DNA of 16,314 nt, taken from contig SDVU01000268.1 of NCBI GenBank assembly GCA_016256075.1, positions 1-16,314 on the forward strand, given 5' to 3'. This document shows, in pieces, positions 8,526 through 16,314 of this stretch. The stretch is from Dictyocoela muelleri (taxonomy: Eukaryota; Microsporidia). Within the stretch, counting starts at the first letter, position 1; each line of letters begins with the position of its first letter. The notes under the pieces were generated by a model that worked only from the letters and a program-made list of their open reading frames with translations, was not told where the DNA came from and did no database searches. A program made the translations under genes and the position numbers.

Positions 8526-9689
8526 TATATATATATATTACGCTACATGTTAAACATAAATGAAAATAATAAAGCTTTTAAATGTTTTATTAATTTAATA
8601 ATCAATTAAATAATTAATTAAATAATTTCGATCTTTTTCTTTGTGTGTCATTAAGTGTGAAAAGTAAAAATAAACATTTCGTCATTTTAGCCTGGGCTAT
8701 TCGTTCCGATCATTTTTTATATCAAATTAAAGAGTTTATTTTTTTTATTCGTTTCTATTAATAAAAATTTATTATCAAAAATTATTTTTTTAAAATTTAG
8801 AATTTAATTTACAAGGAGGCATTTTGTGCAAACGTAGTTCCGTGATGCAACAGAATGTATTAAAGTACCATGGTCTAAATTTCTCTGAAATCACTTTAAT
8901 AAATAATTGTAATGAGATTAAAAGGTCGATAAATATATTAGTAATATACAGTTGTTCTAGTCCGGTATAGCTGATTAAGACTGCTCTAATATTGTGCGAT
9001 AAAAACGTCCTAAGGTGTGAATATTAACGCGGTGACATATCTTAGCAAAAAATTAGTGCCATTAAAAAGGATATTAAATAGTCTATAATTATCTGTATCA
9101 TGCTGAGTCATTGAGAAAACGAAAATTGTAATAAATAATCTCTATAAAGCTCATGATAGACATATATATATCGAAAATGAATAATATAGATGCAAAGGCG
9201 ACAGTATAAGTAAAGTCGCTAGTAACTAGTTAAGGTTTTTATTTGTAGTTTATAATATTTTAATATTTTTAATGTCTCTTATAATTTTTTAGGCAATTGA
9301 CGAAAGGTTATTTTGTAATTTTTTTAAAAAAATAGGTATATGGCTTTTTAAGATTATTCCCAGCATAATTAGATATCGCCTTAAAGAGAGTTAGTGCAGT
9401 ATTCCGAATTATATCCTCATTAAATCGCAAATAATCTGAGAAATTTGATAGGGTAATATAGTTAATTTTTAAGACATTAAAATGATAATTTTGTATCTTA
9501 TTCAGAATCTATCTAACCTTACTTAATTTAAATAATCTAAAAATTTTTTATGGATCAATAATAAAAATAAAAAATAGCTTAAATATGGGTTTTAAAAAAT
9601 AGTAATTTCTGTTCACACAGAGACTTTCTCTAAGATGTGAAATATTTATTATAAAATTTTGTTCGAGTATAAAAGTATGGTAGTAACTA
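8526..9689. other. Gene-free stretch, nothing recognised
   Basis: About 1.16 kb with stops in all frames. The longest open piece I followed (8830-8970, plus strand, 46 codons, no known motif) is not convincing. A motif shared with about 5018-5042 (ATTAATAAAA, then ATTATCAAAAATT) lies near 8757-8785, possibly remnants of one old repeat family. Confidence 0.6.
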
Positions 9690-9986
9690 TTTAATCCGCC
9701 GACAGCTAAATACCTATATAAAAGAGCTTATAAGACTTTGAAAAAAATATTTAAGATAATTATATTATTCTAGGATAGATGTATATTTTCTTTTTCACTC
9801 ATAAGCTTTTTTCTTGATTTTTTTTACTTCGGAAAATTCGTTTCCGAAGTAACAAAATTTCAAGAAAAAAGCTTATAAGTGAAAAAGAAAAGATAAATCT
9901 ATCCTAGAATAATATAATTATCTTAAATATTTTTTAAAAGTCTTCTAAGCTCTTTTGTATAGGTATTTAGCTGACGGTGGATTAAA
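9690..9986. mobile_element. 297-bp near-perfect palindrome bordered by TTAA (fold-back MITE)
   Basis: The left half from TTTAATCCGCCGACAGC is repeated inverted by the right half ending GCTGACGGTGGATTAAA. By eye the 145-bp arms match at about nine bases in ten. The centre is TTACTTCGGAAA (9824-9835), loop ATTCG, TTTCCGAAGTAA (9841-9852). The outermost bases include TTAA on both sides (9691-9694 and 9982-9985). TTAA is the target of piggyBac elements, so this may be a piggyBac-type MITE, though no transposase is here to prove it. It has no coding capacity. Confidence 0.85.
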
Positions 9987-10331
9987 CATTAAAATGAAAA
10001 AATTTGAATTAAAATTTGGATAAATTTTAAATATTTACTTATTTATTGAATATAAAAATTCAATAAATGATCTTTTAAGATTTTTTTTTAACTAAAAATA
10101 TAAAATATTTATGTAACATATTTTCATTAATTCCATAGTCAGAATGTATTTTCTTTTTCAGATGCACCCACAAATTTTTATAATTTTTTTGAGTATTTCT
10201 TTTGGTAATTGGATCAAAAAAACTTTTTATGATTAACAGTTAAATGTCTATATCCATTTTTTCTCTATATTTATATACGTGAGTTTATAATTCATAGAAA
10301 TTTAAATGAAAGAAAAAATTTAACCCCATAA
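9987..10331. other. AT-rich 5' flank of MULE 2
   Basis: No gene is seen. Just before the MULE start, GAAAGAAAAAATTTAACCCC (about 10309-10327) has an inverted match after the MULE end, AGGGTTAAAATTTTA (about 14301-14315). These could be remnants of MULE 2 ends, but the match is short and A/T-rich. Confidence 0.35.
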
Positions 10332-11330
10332 AAATGAATTTATTCTGGATTGTGGTGAAAAAGAAAAAAAATGTTCTTTTGTGGATGATTTTTATTTTTA
10401 CAACGGATATACGTTTTCCAAATTGAAAAACATACTGGCAATGTCAAACTTACTTTTGTACTGTACATGCAACAACCCTAGAGTGTAACTTAATTAAAAC
10501 TACCGGTATCCATCTTCACAGTGATGATAAGGATCAGATATGTGAAGATGAAATGAAGAATCTCCTAAAGTGTTTGGTACCTGAAAATTTTTTAAATCTA
10601 CTCTCGACATTTATGAAAGAACAATTGAAATTTTACAGGGAAATTATTTTTGGACAATTAATCAAATCAAATGTTTACCATCTTTTTATTCTCTAAAATC
10701 AATTATTTATCTTTAGAAGTTAAAAATGAACCATCAAGTGGTCTTATAACTCATGATAGATTTGATTTTAATTTCTTTAAGTTTTCTGAAGAACGAATTT
10801 TTTTTACTCTATACAGAATTTTTAAATGATCAGATGGTTATTTTAGGAGATTTTGATTACAAAAGAAGATTTACAGAAGTTAATCATTTCGAATTATTAT
10901 GGATGGAACATTTAAGTCTTCTTATTCCTCGTTTTTCTAAATTTATTTATTTCATGTTTCATAGCAGGACAGAGTTTCCTCCTATATATATTGTTTTTTA
11001 AATGGTAAGACTGAAAGACTTTATACAAAAATGGTTAATATCGTTAAAATTAGACTATTAGAAAAAAATGTTGTTTTTAATACTACTGCTATTTAAATTG
11101 ATTTTTAACAAGCTACTTTCAATACGCTGATATCATGTTTTTACAATTCAGTAATTCGAGGTTGTTTTTTTTCATTTTAGCAGGTAATAGGGAGGCGTGT
11201 TCAGAAATTATGTTTGGTTACACTCTTTAACCAGGATAATAATTTTCAGATTTGCGTACAACTATGTTCATCTTTAACTTTAATTTCGATATCGGATATG
11301 GATAATGGGGTACTATAACAGTTATGGACC
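10332..11330 (+). pseudogene. MULE transposase with FLYWCH finger (copy 2, 5' part)
   Basis: This is the N-terminal and catalytic part of a second Mutator-like transposase. After ATG 10332 come a FLYWCH finger (KKCSFVDDFYFYNGYTFSKL, then YWQC, C-T-V-H-A, and IKTTGIHLHSDD, about 10375-10530) and the block QMVILGDFDYKRRF (about 10830). The catalytic signature MDGTFKSS follows near 10900, then YIYCFLNGKTERLYTKMVNI (about 10985-11040), IDF-x-QATFNTL and NSVIRGCFFHFS (about 11097-11180), and a tail reading YYNSYGPE at the breakpoint. Frame changes and stops are present. The finger and catalytic wording differ clearly from copy 1 at 666-2055. The gene is cut at GACC (11327-11330) by the Ginger-like element and resumes at 13732. 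Confidence 0.88.
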
Positions 11331-11684
11331 TGAAAAAAATGAGCTCAAGAAAAAGTATAAATATTAAAGAAATATAAAATTCTCTGCTATTTAATAATCC
11401 TGGGATATTTTATTATATAAATCAAAATATTACTATACTTGGTATATTCCACCCCATGAAATTTACTAAATATAGTAATATTGTCGCGCGCAGCGCGTGA
11501 CATATGCCAAACGCGAGACATTTTATATTTTTGAATTTTTTTATTTTACATAAATTTTTATTACATAAATATACACTCTGGGATTCGAACTCGGGGCATT
11601 CAACTATCAGCTAATATCACTTACCATTAGACCTAAATTCATAATTAAATACATTAATAATATTTAAATATTAATGAAAAATAA
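11331..11684 (+). repeat. Left terminal inverted repeat of the Ginger-like element
   Basis: It matches the complement of 13427-13731. The outermost 100 bp differ by one indel and one substitution. Inside are a 57-bp extra segment (11426-11482), a CG-rich palindrome (GTCGCGCGCAGCGCGTGAC, 11483-11501), the tRNA-like module, and a perfectly conserved AT-rich inner 40 bp. Confidence 0.9.
11570..11640 (-). tRNA. tRNA-like module in the left inverted repeat
   Basis: On the minus strand it contains an A-box-like stretch (TAGGTCTAATGG) and a B-box with the exact tRNA core GTTCGAATCC, spaced as in a tRNA of about 70 bases. A possible anticodon loop CTGATAG would place GAT (Ile-type) after T. The acceptor stem does not pair well in my hand fold, and there is no T run at the end. 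I read it as tRNA-derived and probably not a working tRNA. It points outward towards the element tip. Confidence 0.4.
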
Positions 11685-11716
11685 TTTAATGTATTAATTT
11701 CAAATTTCATGTACCC

Positions 11717-13065
11717 ATGGTAAGCAAAAAATATTTGAAAAATAACGATGAATATGGTTTAATAGTAAAAATTATGAATGGTGGTGAGATTTAAATGGAG
11801 AGAAGGGTAAAATTTCGGTGGATCGAAAAAGCAAAACATTATATATTGGTCAAGTCAAAACTAAACTTAAAAAAAACAGATCTTGGATCTAATGATTTGA
11901 TGGTAATTCCCAAGGAGAATATTGATAAAATGCTCTTTTTAGAAAAAATAATACATGTCAATGCCACATAGGAATCAATAAAATGGAGGATTTAAGCAAA
12001 AAAAAATATTTTTTACATAAGTAGAAATGTAATTCAATGGTTGTATCAGAATGCAATATTTGTAAAAGGCAAGACCATTTAAAGAAAATGATACTGCATA
12101 TCATATAATTTCAAAATTTCCGAATGAGAGATTCCAAATAGATCTAGTTGATCTGTCTTGTTATTCAGCTGCTAATAACGGTTTCAAATGGATTATTTCA
12201 ATAAAAGATATTTATTCGAAATTTGGGTTTGTTAAAGCTTTGTAAAATAAAACTGGAAGTTTGGTAGCTGCATCATTAAAAGACATTTTCATGGAACACG
12301 AACCTTGGAAACACCTCCAGTCTGATAATGGATTAGAATTTAAAAATAAAGATATAAAAAAATTATGTGAGGAATTTAACATTTAACAGATACACGGTCG
12401 GCCTAATCACACTCAAAGCCAAGGTATTGTTGAAAGGTTTAATCAAACACTAACGAGATTTATTTCGAAAAACATATCCAATAATTCTGAAAAAAATGGA
12501 TCGAGCATCTCAAAACAGTTGCTTACTATTATAACACATCCATTCATTCTGCAAAAAACAAGTCGCCTTTTATGTTGTATAAAAACATTTCTGGTTTTAA
12601 TAATTTTGTTTTGAATAAATCAATTTCTGATGCATTTTTTGAAAATCATAATATATCGACGAGAAAGAATTATATGAAAAAAAAATATTAACAATGAAAA
12701 AAAAATCAATAATGAATTCCTTTCAAGATATACAACGCAATGAAAACGAAAATTCTTATATTTCAACCGAAACATATCATTCCAAATTCAAACTTTCACC
12801 CATCAAACTCGATTCAAATTATTACAAGCGTATGGATAAAAAGATGGGGATACATACATTTAAATATAATTTCATAATAAATGATTTGGTTTTTATAAAA
12901 AAGATATAGGAAATAATCCGTTTTACAAATTAAAAAAAATTGATTCTAAATATGAAAATGAAAGTATTATATCTGAGATTATATCGAATAACCGATAGAA
13001 AATATTATTTTACAATGGTATGGGTCAAATTTATCATATGTCGAGAATAATTAAAAAATAAAATT
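11717..13065 (+). pseudogene. Retroviral-type integrase (rve) of the Ginger-like element, broken
   Basis: The protein would join the element's ends to target DNA. From ATG 11717 the parts appear in the usual order: a diverged N-terminus; an HHCC zinc-binding region (CHIGINKMEDL and SECNICKR); and the rve core with FQIDLVDLS (first Asp), LQSDNGLEFKN (second Asp) and GIVERFNQTL (Glu). The second Asp and the Glu are separated by 35 residues, giving DD35E. Next comes the HSAKNKSPFMLY-type segment, then a basic C-terminal part in the open piece 12694-12909 and beyond. The gene is broken in several places and no product is expected. Length and order fit an integrase-only DNA transposon. It stands alone between the two inverted repeats. 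Confidence 0.85.
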
Positions 13066-13126
13066 TTAGTTAATTTAGTTCCTTTCTTCTAATGATTTTA
13101 TTTTGAATAATTAAATGTTTTGATGT

Positions 13127-13350
13127 GTTATTTTTTTTTGAAAGAATACTTTAGTTATTTTTATTTTGAAAAATACTTTAGTTATTTTTTTAAAGTTTAC
13201 TTTAGCTATTTTTTTATAAAAAAACTTTAGTTAATTTTATTTTTGAAAAAATACTTTTGTTATTTTTATTTTAGAAAACCTTTTTAGTTATTTTTGTTTT
13301 TGAAAAATTACTTTAGTTATTTTTATTTTTGAAAAAATACTTTGCTTATT
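13127..13350 (+). repeat. Imperfect 24-30-bp tandem repeat, eight to nine units
   Basis: Units begin GTTATTTTT (13127, 13154, 13181, then variants at 13205, 13230, 13259, 13287, 13317 and 13344). Each has a T-rich part, a GAAAAA part and ACTTTA. Spacing varies from 24 to 30 bp. It lies between the integrase end and the right inverted repeat and has no counterpart on the left side. Confidence 0.8.
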
Positions 13351-13426
13351 TTATTAATGTTTAAATATCAATTTTAGGGCAGGCTTTTATTTAATTTATG
13401 GACTACATGGAGATAAATTATTTTAT

Positions 13427-13731
13427 TTTTTTTCATTAATATTTAAATATTATTAATGTATTTAATTATGAACTGTGGTCTAGTGGTAAGTGATATTAAT
13501 TGATAGTTGAATGCTCCGGGTTCATATCCCAGAGTGTAGATTTTTGTAATAAAAATTTATGTAAAATTAAATTATTCGAAAATATAAAATGTCTCGCGTT
13601 TGGCATATTTCACGCGCTGCGCGCGTGACATAATATTTTAATTTATATAATAAAATATCCCAGGATTATTAAATAGCAGAGAATTTTATATTTCTTTAAT
13701 ATTTATACTTTTTCTTGAGCTCATTTTTTCA
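13427..13731 (-). repeat. Right terminal inverted repeat of the Ginger-like element
   Basis: It is the inverted match of 11331-11684 without the 57-bp segment. From the inside outward it carries an AT-rich 40 bp identical to the left copy, the tRNA-like module, a CG-rich palindrome (TCACGCGCTGCGCGCGTGA, 13610-13628) and the near-identical outer 100 bp. Confidence 0.9.
13471..13545 (+). tRNA. tRNA-like module with A box, B box and T5 in the right inverted repeat
   Basis: TGGTCTAGTGG matches the pol III A-box pattern TRGYNNAGYGG, and GGGTTCATATCC is a B-box with one or two changes from GGTTCGANTCC. The T arm folds (CCGGG/CCCAG with one mismatch around TTCATAT). TTTTT follows at 13541-13545 as a pol III-type stop. 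A loop TTGATAG would give anticodon GAT. The 5' and 3' acceptor sides pair poorly, so a functional tRNA is unlikely. The module may be a pol III promoter unit captured from a tRNA. Transcription would run outward. Confidence 0.45.
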
Positions 13732-14185
13732 GGCCCCTAACTAGTTTTAGTACCGATTTGGGATATAATTTCATAGATATGTCCTATTTCTAATCCTGCT
13801 TCGTTAGAACTAAAATTTTTTGTAGAAGACACATTTTTATAAAAAATTGATAATTAATTATTTAGTCCTTATACTTGGAATCAATTTGGTATCCTTAGAG
13901 GTAGAAATAACATTGCAGCTGATGGATTTCATTCAAAGTTTAACAAAAAAAATAAATAAACTTAATGCAAGCTTTTGGAAAATGAGTTCTGTTCTTAAAA
14001 AGATACGAATTCATTGATAAATTGAGGCAAGACGTATTCTTAGCGGTGGAAGATCTAGACCTAAAAAAGATTTATGTCAACTAAGAGGAAAAAATTGTAA
14101 AACTTCGGAAGAAATTCAAAATGGGCAACTTTATCTTCTAAATTTGATGTTTGCTATAAAAGAATCAATTAAATTAAAAATTTAA
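13732..14185 (+). pseudogene. MULE transposase (copy 2, 3' part)
   Basis: This continues MULE 2 after the Ginger-like insert. Following a diverged stretch with frame changes it reads TWNQFGI-like YTWNQFGILRGRNNIAADG (about 13873-13925), FHSKFNKK, FWKMSSVLKKI and a C-terminal tail ending GQLYLLNLMFAIKES, with stop TAA at 14183-14185. The N-N-I-A-x-D-G-F-H block corresponds to the family's C-terminal N-N-S-V-E-G-F/W-H motif, also seen in copy 1 as N-I-S-E-G-F-N. Together with 10332-11330 it covers a whole MULE transposase, about 480 codons. Confidence 0.88.
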
Positions 14186-14324
14186 AGTAATTCTGTTTAT
14201 CTTTCTTTGCTAAATCTATTATAACTTCAAATACTATACTTTAAAAAAATTATGATAAAAATTAATTTTAATTTTACTCTTACTTTTTTTAGTTTAGAAT
14301 AGGGTTAAAATTTTATTTTTTTTT
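14186..14324. other. AT-rich gap between MULE 2 and Merlin 2
   Basis: No gene is seen. It includes AGGGTTAAAATTTTA (14301-14315), the inverted partner of a motif at 10313-10327. Just inside Merlin 2, a roughly 20-bp direct repeat (GAATTGATTTTTAAGGAATT at 14331-14350 and a variant at 14360-14381) lies where the Merlin C-terminus becomes unrecognisable. Confidence 0.5.
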
Positions 14325-15009
14325 CTATGAATTGATTTTTAAGGAATTGACATTTCTATGATTGATTTTCCTAGGAATTGAAATGGAAGCATTTATATAT
14401 GCTTTCCATAAAACACTTACAATTTCGGATCCTTTCACAATATCAAGATTTATTATAGACGACAATGTTTTTTGTGACCTATTATTACGATATGAAAAAA
14501 AACATTTGCCAATATCCTTTTCGATTCCACATAAAAATACATATTTTTGCAATCTTCTTTTATTATACTTTCTGTGGCAAAAAGGTGTCTCTTCGACTTG
14601 CAATTCCCCCATTCCTCATAATCTCGATCTGTTCAATATATAATCTTTGATCACATCAGCTTCTATTTTCCTTATATGTAAAATAATAAGTATTTGGTGA
14701 TATTTTTAATTCTTCAGTATACTCTTTGGATTATCAATATTATTATAATAGTGATATAAATATAACAGAATTTTTTATATTTATTTGACATAACCCAAAA
14801 AAGATTTTTATAAATATATAGTGTTTTTCTGAATGGTCTTCTATAATGCCATCTATAACCTGGCTTATAAGATTTAGATTTTTTTTCAGAATCATATTTC
14901 TGCGGCACTTGGTGCATTTTATTGATTTGGGAATGAAAGAATAGTCTTTTAATATTTCAATAACCTTTCTATTTCGATTTAAATAAGTATAGAATTCTAT
15001 ATAGTTCAT
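14325..15009 (-). pseudogene. Merlin (IS1595-like) transposase 2 (broken, C-terminus lost)
   Basis: From ATG 15009 the minus strand reads MNYIEFYTYLNRNRKVIEIL, then a zinc-ribbon start FIPKSIKCTKCRRNM (about 14880-14930) and VIDGI. After frame changes, the catalytic half reads MGELQVEETPFCHRKYNKRR (near 14555-14612; the family has V-D-E-T/S-K-F, so the first catalytic Asp appears as Glu here), GIEKDIGKCFF, RSQKTLSSIINLDI and GSEIVSVLWKAYI. In the last, the second Asp of the family's S/T-D-x-W-K-A-Y is replaced. The third catalytic block (H-T-N-T-I-E) is absent; the end runs into a short direct repeat at 14331-14381. The wording differs clearly from the Merlin at 5395-6800, so two lineages are present. 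The open pieces 14743-15009 and 14325-14612 are its parts. Confidence 0.85.
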
Positions 15010-15074
15010 TTATTTAATTTTTTTTTCGGTCTGCCCATGAGGGTCAACAAAAAAAATTGTATACAAAATGCATA

Positions 15075-15125
15075 TACAGGGTTATGCATAAATATAAATA
15101 AAATTATGCATTAATATAAATAAAA
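15075..15125 (+). repeat. Probable left end of the Tc1/IS630-like element with a 22-bp direct repeat
   Basis: TA (15075-15076) is followed by CAGGGTTATGCATAA. The 22-bp segment from 15082 (TTATGCATAAATATAAATAAAA) is repeated from 15104 with one change. Tc1-type elements start next to TA, often with CAG. The matching right end is not found before the window stops at 16314, so it is either beyond the window or lost. Confidence 0.5.
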
Positions 15126-15166
15126 TTAAAATGTAATTTTTTAAAAAAATTCATTCAACAAGCCCC

Positions 15167-16201
15167 ATGGAAAATTATGTTGATAAACAAGGAAATATGC
15201 AAGATAAAAGGAAAAAAAGGAAAATAATATCACTTGATATTATAAAATGTGTCAGAAAATCATTAATGAAAGGCTATAGTGCTAAAGAAATAGCCGAAGA
15301 AGAAAATTTGACCTTAAATTCTGCTTAACTTCTAATTAATAAAATATGTGAAGGGAAGACTGATGAAGATATTTTAGATATTAAAAAGGGGTGAAAAATA
15401 AAAAATTATCCCGAAGTTAAAACAAAAATTTCTCAAATTCTTTTACGTGATGCATCATATACTCAAAGTGAATTGGCGTCAGAATTATTTAAATCAGGGA
15501 TAAAAAAAACACAATCTACAATTTCAAGAATCTTGAAAAACATGAGTTATAGTCGTAAGAGGTTGGTAAAAATACCAGAGGAAAGAAATAGTCAACGGAA
15601 CATTGAAATAAGACAGGCTTATGCACGTGAAATACAATTCATTAGCGACGATAATTTAGTATTTTTAGATGAAACAGGTATAAATCTGAAACAATCTAGA
15701 AATTATGGCTATTCTCCTAAGAATACAAAGGCAGTCAAAATTGTTAAGAACAGCAGAGGAAAAAATGTAAGTTGCATGATTGCAATAAAAAAATCAGGCA
15801 TTATAACATACCAAATTGAAGATGGTTCATTTAATGGTGATACTTTCATTAATTTTATTGAAAACAATTTATTATTACATTTTCAAAATAATAGAAATGA
15901 TATTTTAGTGATGGATAATTGTAGTTTTCATCATAGGAGAGATGTTATTGCTTTGTTAGAAAATAAAAATATAAATATCAGGTTTTTACCAGCATACTCT
16001 CCTCAGTTGAACCCTATTGAAGAATATTTCGGCCACTTTAAATCAAAATTGTCTTCCTTTCGCACTTTGCCGGCTAATTCCGAAGTGTTAAAAAAAAGAG
16101 CCACTGATATATTAAATAATGAAAATATCAATTTTGCAGGATGGTTTTTTAATATGAGAAAATATATTGATTCAGCACTTTCAAGACAGCCATTTATTTA
16201 A
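15167..16201 (+). pseudogene. Tc1/IS630-like DD34E transposase, nearly intact
   Basis: This is a cut-and-paste transposase of the IS630/Tc1/mariner superfamily. From ATG 15167 one frame of 344 codons runs to TAA 16199-16201. It has a first helix-turn-helix (MKGYSAKEIAEEENL, about residues 41-55) and a second (FKSGIKKTQSTISRILKNM). The catalytic triad is D168 in FLDETG, D250 in VMDNCSFHH and E285 in YSPQLNPIEE, with 34 residues between the last two. Only two stops interrupt it: TAA at 15326-15328 (one transition from CAA) and TGA at 15392-15394 (one step from TGG or CGA). Everything after 15394 is open, with an ATG at 15542 that would give 219 residues including the whole catalytic domain but lacking the N-terminal DNA-binding part. 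It is the best-kept gene in the window and probably the youngest coding insertion. Confidence 0.93.
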
Positions 16202-16314
16202 TAAATAATAATTTTCTTAAATTTTTCTTAATATTTTACGTCTCCAAGAGAGTGTGGATGTAAAAGGTGTAATGAGTAAAGAGAACGTGACTTGGTAGAA
16301 AAAGAATTTATTGA
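16202..16314. other. 3' flank of the Tc1/IS630-like gene
   Basis: No gene and no inverted copy of CAGGGTTATGCATAA is seen in these last 113 bases. Confidence 0.6.

Larger units (their letters stand above)
11331..13731 (+). mobile_element. Ginger-like integrase element with long inverted repeats (2401 bp, broken)
   Basis: The element begins TGAAAAAA and ends TTTTTTCA, giving TG...CA ends. It is bordered by GACC (11327-11330) and GGCC (13732-13735), a 4-bp target duplication with one difference. It has inverted repeats of about 350 bp (left) and 305 bp (right), one retroviral-type integrase gene between them, and a tRNA-like module in each repeat. Long inverted repeats plus a DD35E integrase and a 4-bp duplication fit the Ginger DNA transposons. 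Polintons also have integrase and long inverted repeats but carry many more genes and make 6-bp duplications. I see no polymerase or capsid gene. The integrase is broken by several changes; the outer tips are nearly identical, so the insertion is not very old. It sits in MULE 2. Confidence 0.8.

Noticed and set aside
8830-8970. A small gene in the 8.5-9.7 kb gap
   Set aside because: A 46-codon open stretch without a recognisable motif is within chance expectation, and the surrounding frames are full of stops.
10753-11001. An independent 82-codon gene
   Set aside because: Part of it reads the MULE 2 block QMVILGDFDYKRRF, and the rest is an out-of-frame shadow of the MULE catalytic block. It is not a separate gene.
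11331-13731. A Polinton/Maverick
   Set aside because: Integrase and long inverted repeats would fit, but the element is only 2.4 kb, has TG...CA ends with a 4-bp duplication, and shows no polymerase, ATPase, protease or capsid gene.
14362-14650. Plus-strand open frames of 93 and 61 codons
   Set aside because: They are antisense to the Merlin transposase on the minus strand, whose motifs are clear in this interval.
15167-16201. TGA (or TAA) read as a sense codon because the Tc1/IS630-like gene is otherwise open
   Set aside because: Both TAA and TGA occur in this frame, and the other transposase relics are broken by all three stops and by frame changes. Decay is the simpler reading.
1-16314. 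CRISPR array, rRNA, bacterial promoters or ribosome binding sites
   Set aside because: The repeats seen have no spacer-repeat pattern of CRISPR kind, no rRNA-like segment is visible, and the transposon families are eukaryotic in style.

Overview
The window looks like eukaryotic DNA that is extremely AT-rich (by eye about four bases in five) and filled end to end with decayed transposons. I see no host gene, rRNA or ordinary tRNA, and no bacterial-style gene organisation. The mixture of families (MULE with a FLYWCH zinc finger, Merlin/IS1595-like, pogo/Tigger, Tc1/IS630-like, a Ginger-like integrase element and several non-autonomous elements) would fit a repeat-rich, AT-rich lineage such as a large-genome microsporidian or a small invertebrate. 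The sequence alone does not settle the organism.

Left part (1-4425). A MULE transposase lies on the minus strand (666-2055), possibly bounded by short inverted ends near 42 and 2090, with a G-run cluster and a trace of a Ty3/gypsy-type Gag zinc knuckle to its left. It is followed on the plus strand by a pogo/Tigger transposase (2106-4250). That gene is split by a 765-bp non-autonomous element (2482-3246) with clear inverted ends and a 9-bp target duplication. A pogo-type end closes the block near 4425.

Middle (4426-9986). A structured repeat region carries four 16-bp units and two overlapping hairpins (4758-4973). Next comes a Merlin transposase interrupted by an 801-bp element (5780-6580) whose ends are tandem 24-bp units in inverted orientation. 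This element is flanked flush on both sides by a 158-bp duplicated piece of the Merlin gene. A second pogo/Tigger element lies on the minus strand between degenerate inverted ends (about 6832-8525). After about 1.1 kb with nothing recognisable comes a 297-bp near-perfect palindrome bordered by TTAA (9690-9986).

Right part (9987-16314). A second MULE, plus strand, is split into 10332-11330 and 13732-14185 by a 2401-bp Ginger-like element (11331-13731). That element has 300-350-bp inverted repeats, a DD35E integrase and, unusually, a tRNA-like pol III module inside each inverted repeat. It is followed by another Merlin transposase (minus strand, 14325-15009) and a Tc1/IS630-like transposase (15167-16201), which is the best preserved gene here: one continuous frame with two stop codons and an intact DD34E triad.

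The relative order of events can be read from the nesting: pogo 1 before the 765-bp element; Merlin before the 24-bp-repeat element; MULE 2 before the Ginger-like element. Nothing in the window looks like a complete working element. The most unusual signals are the tRNA-like modules in transposon ends, the 158-bp flush duplication, and the in-frame 24-bp repeats that add octapeptides to a Merlin reading frame.
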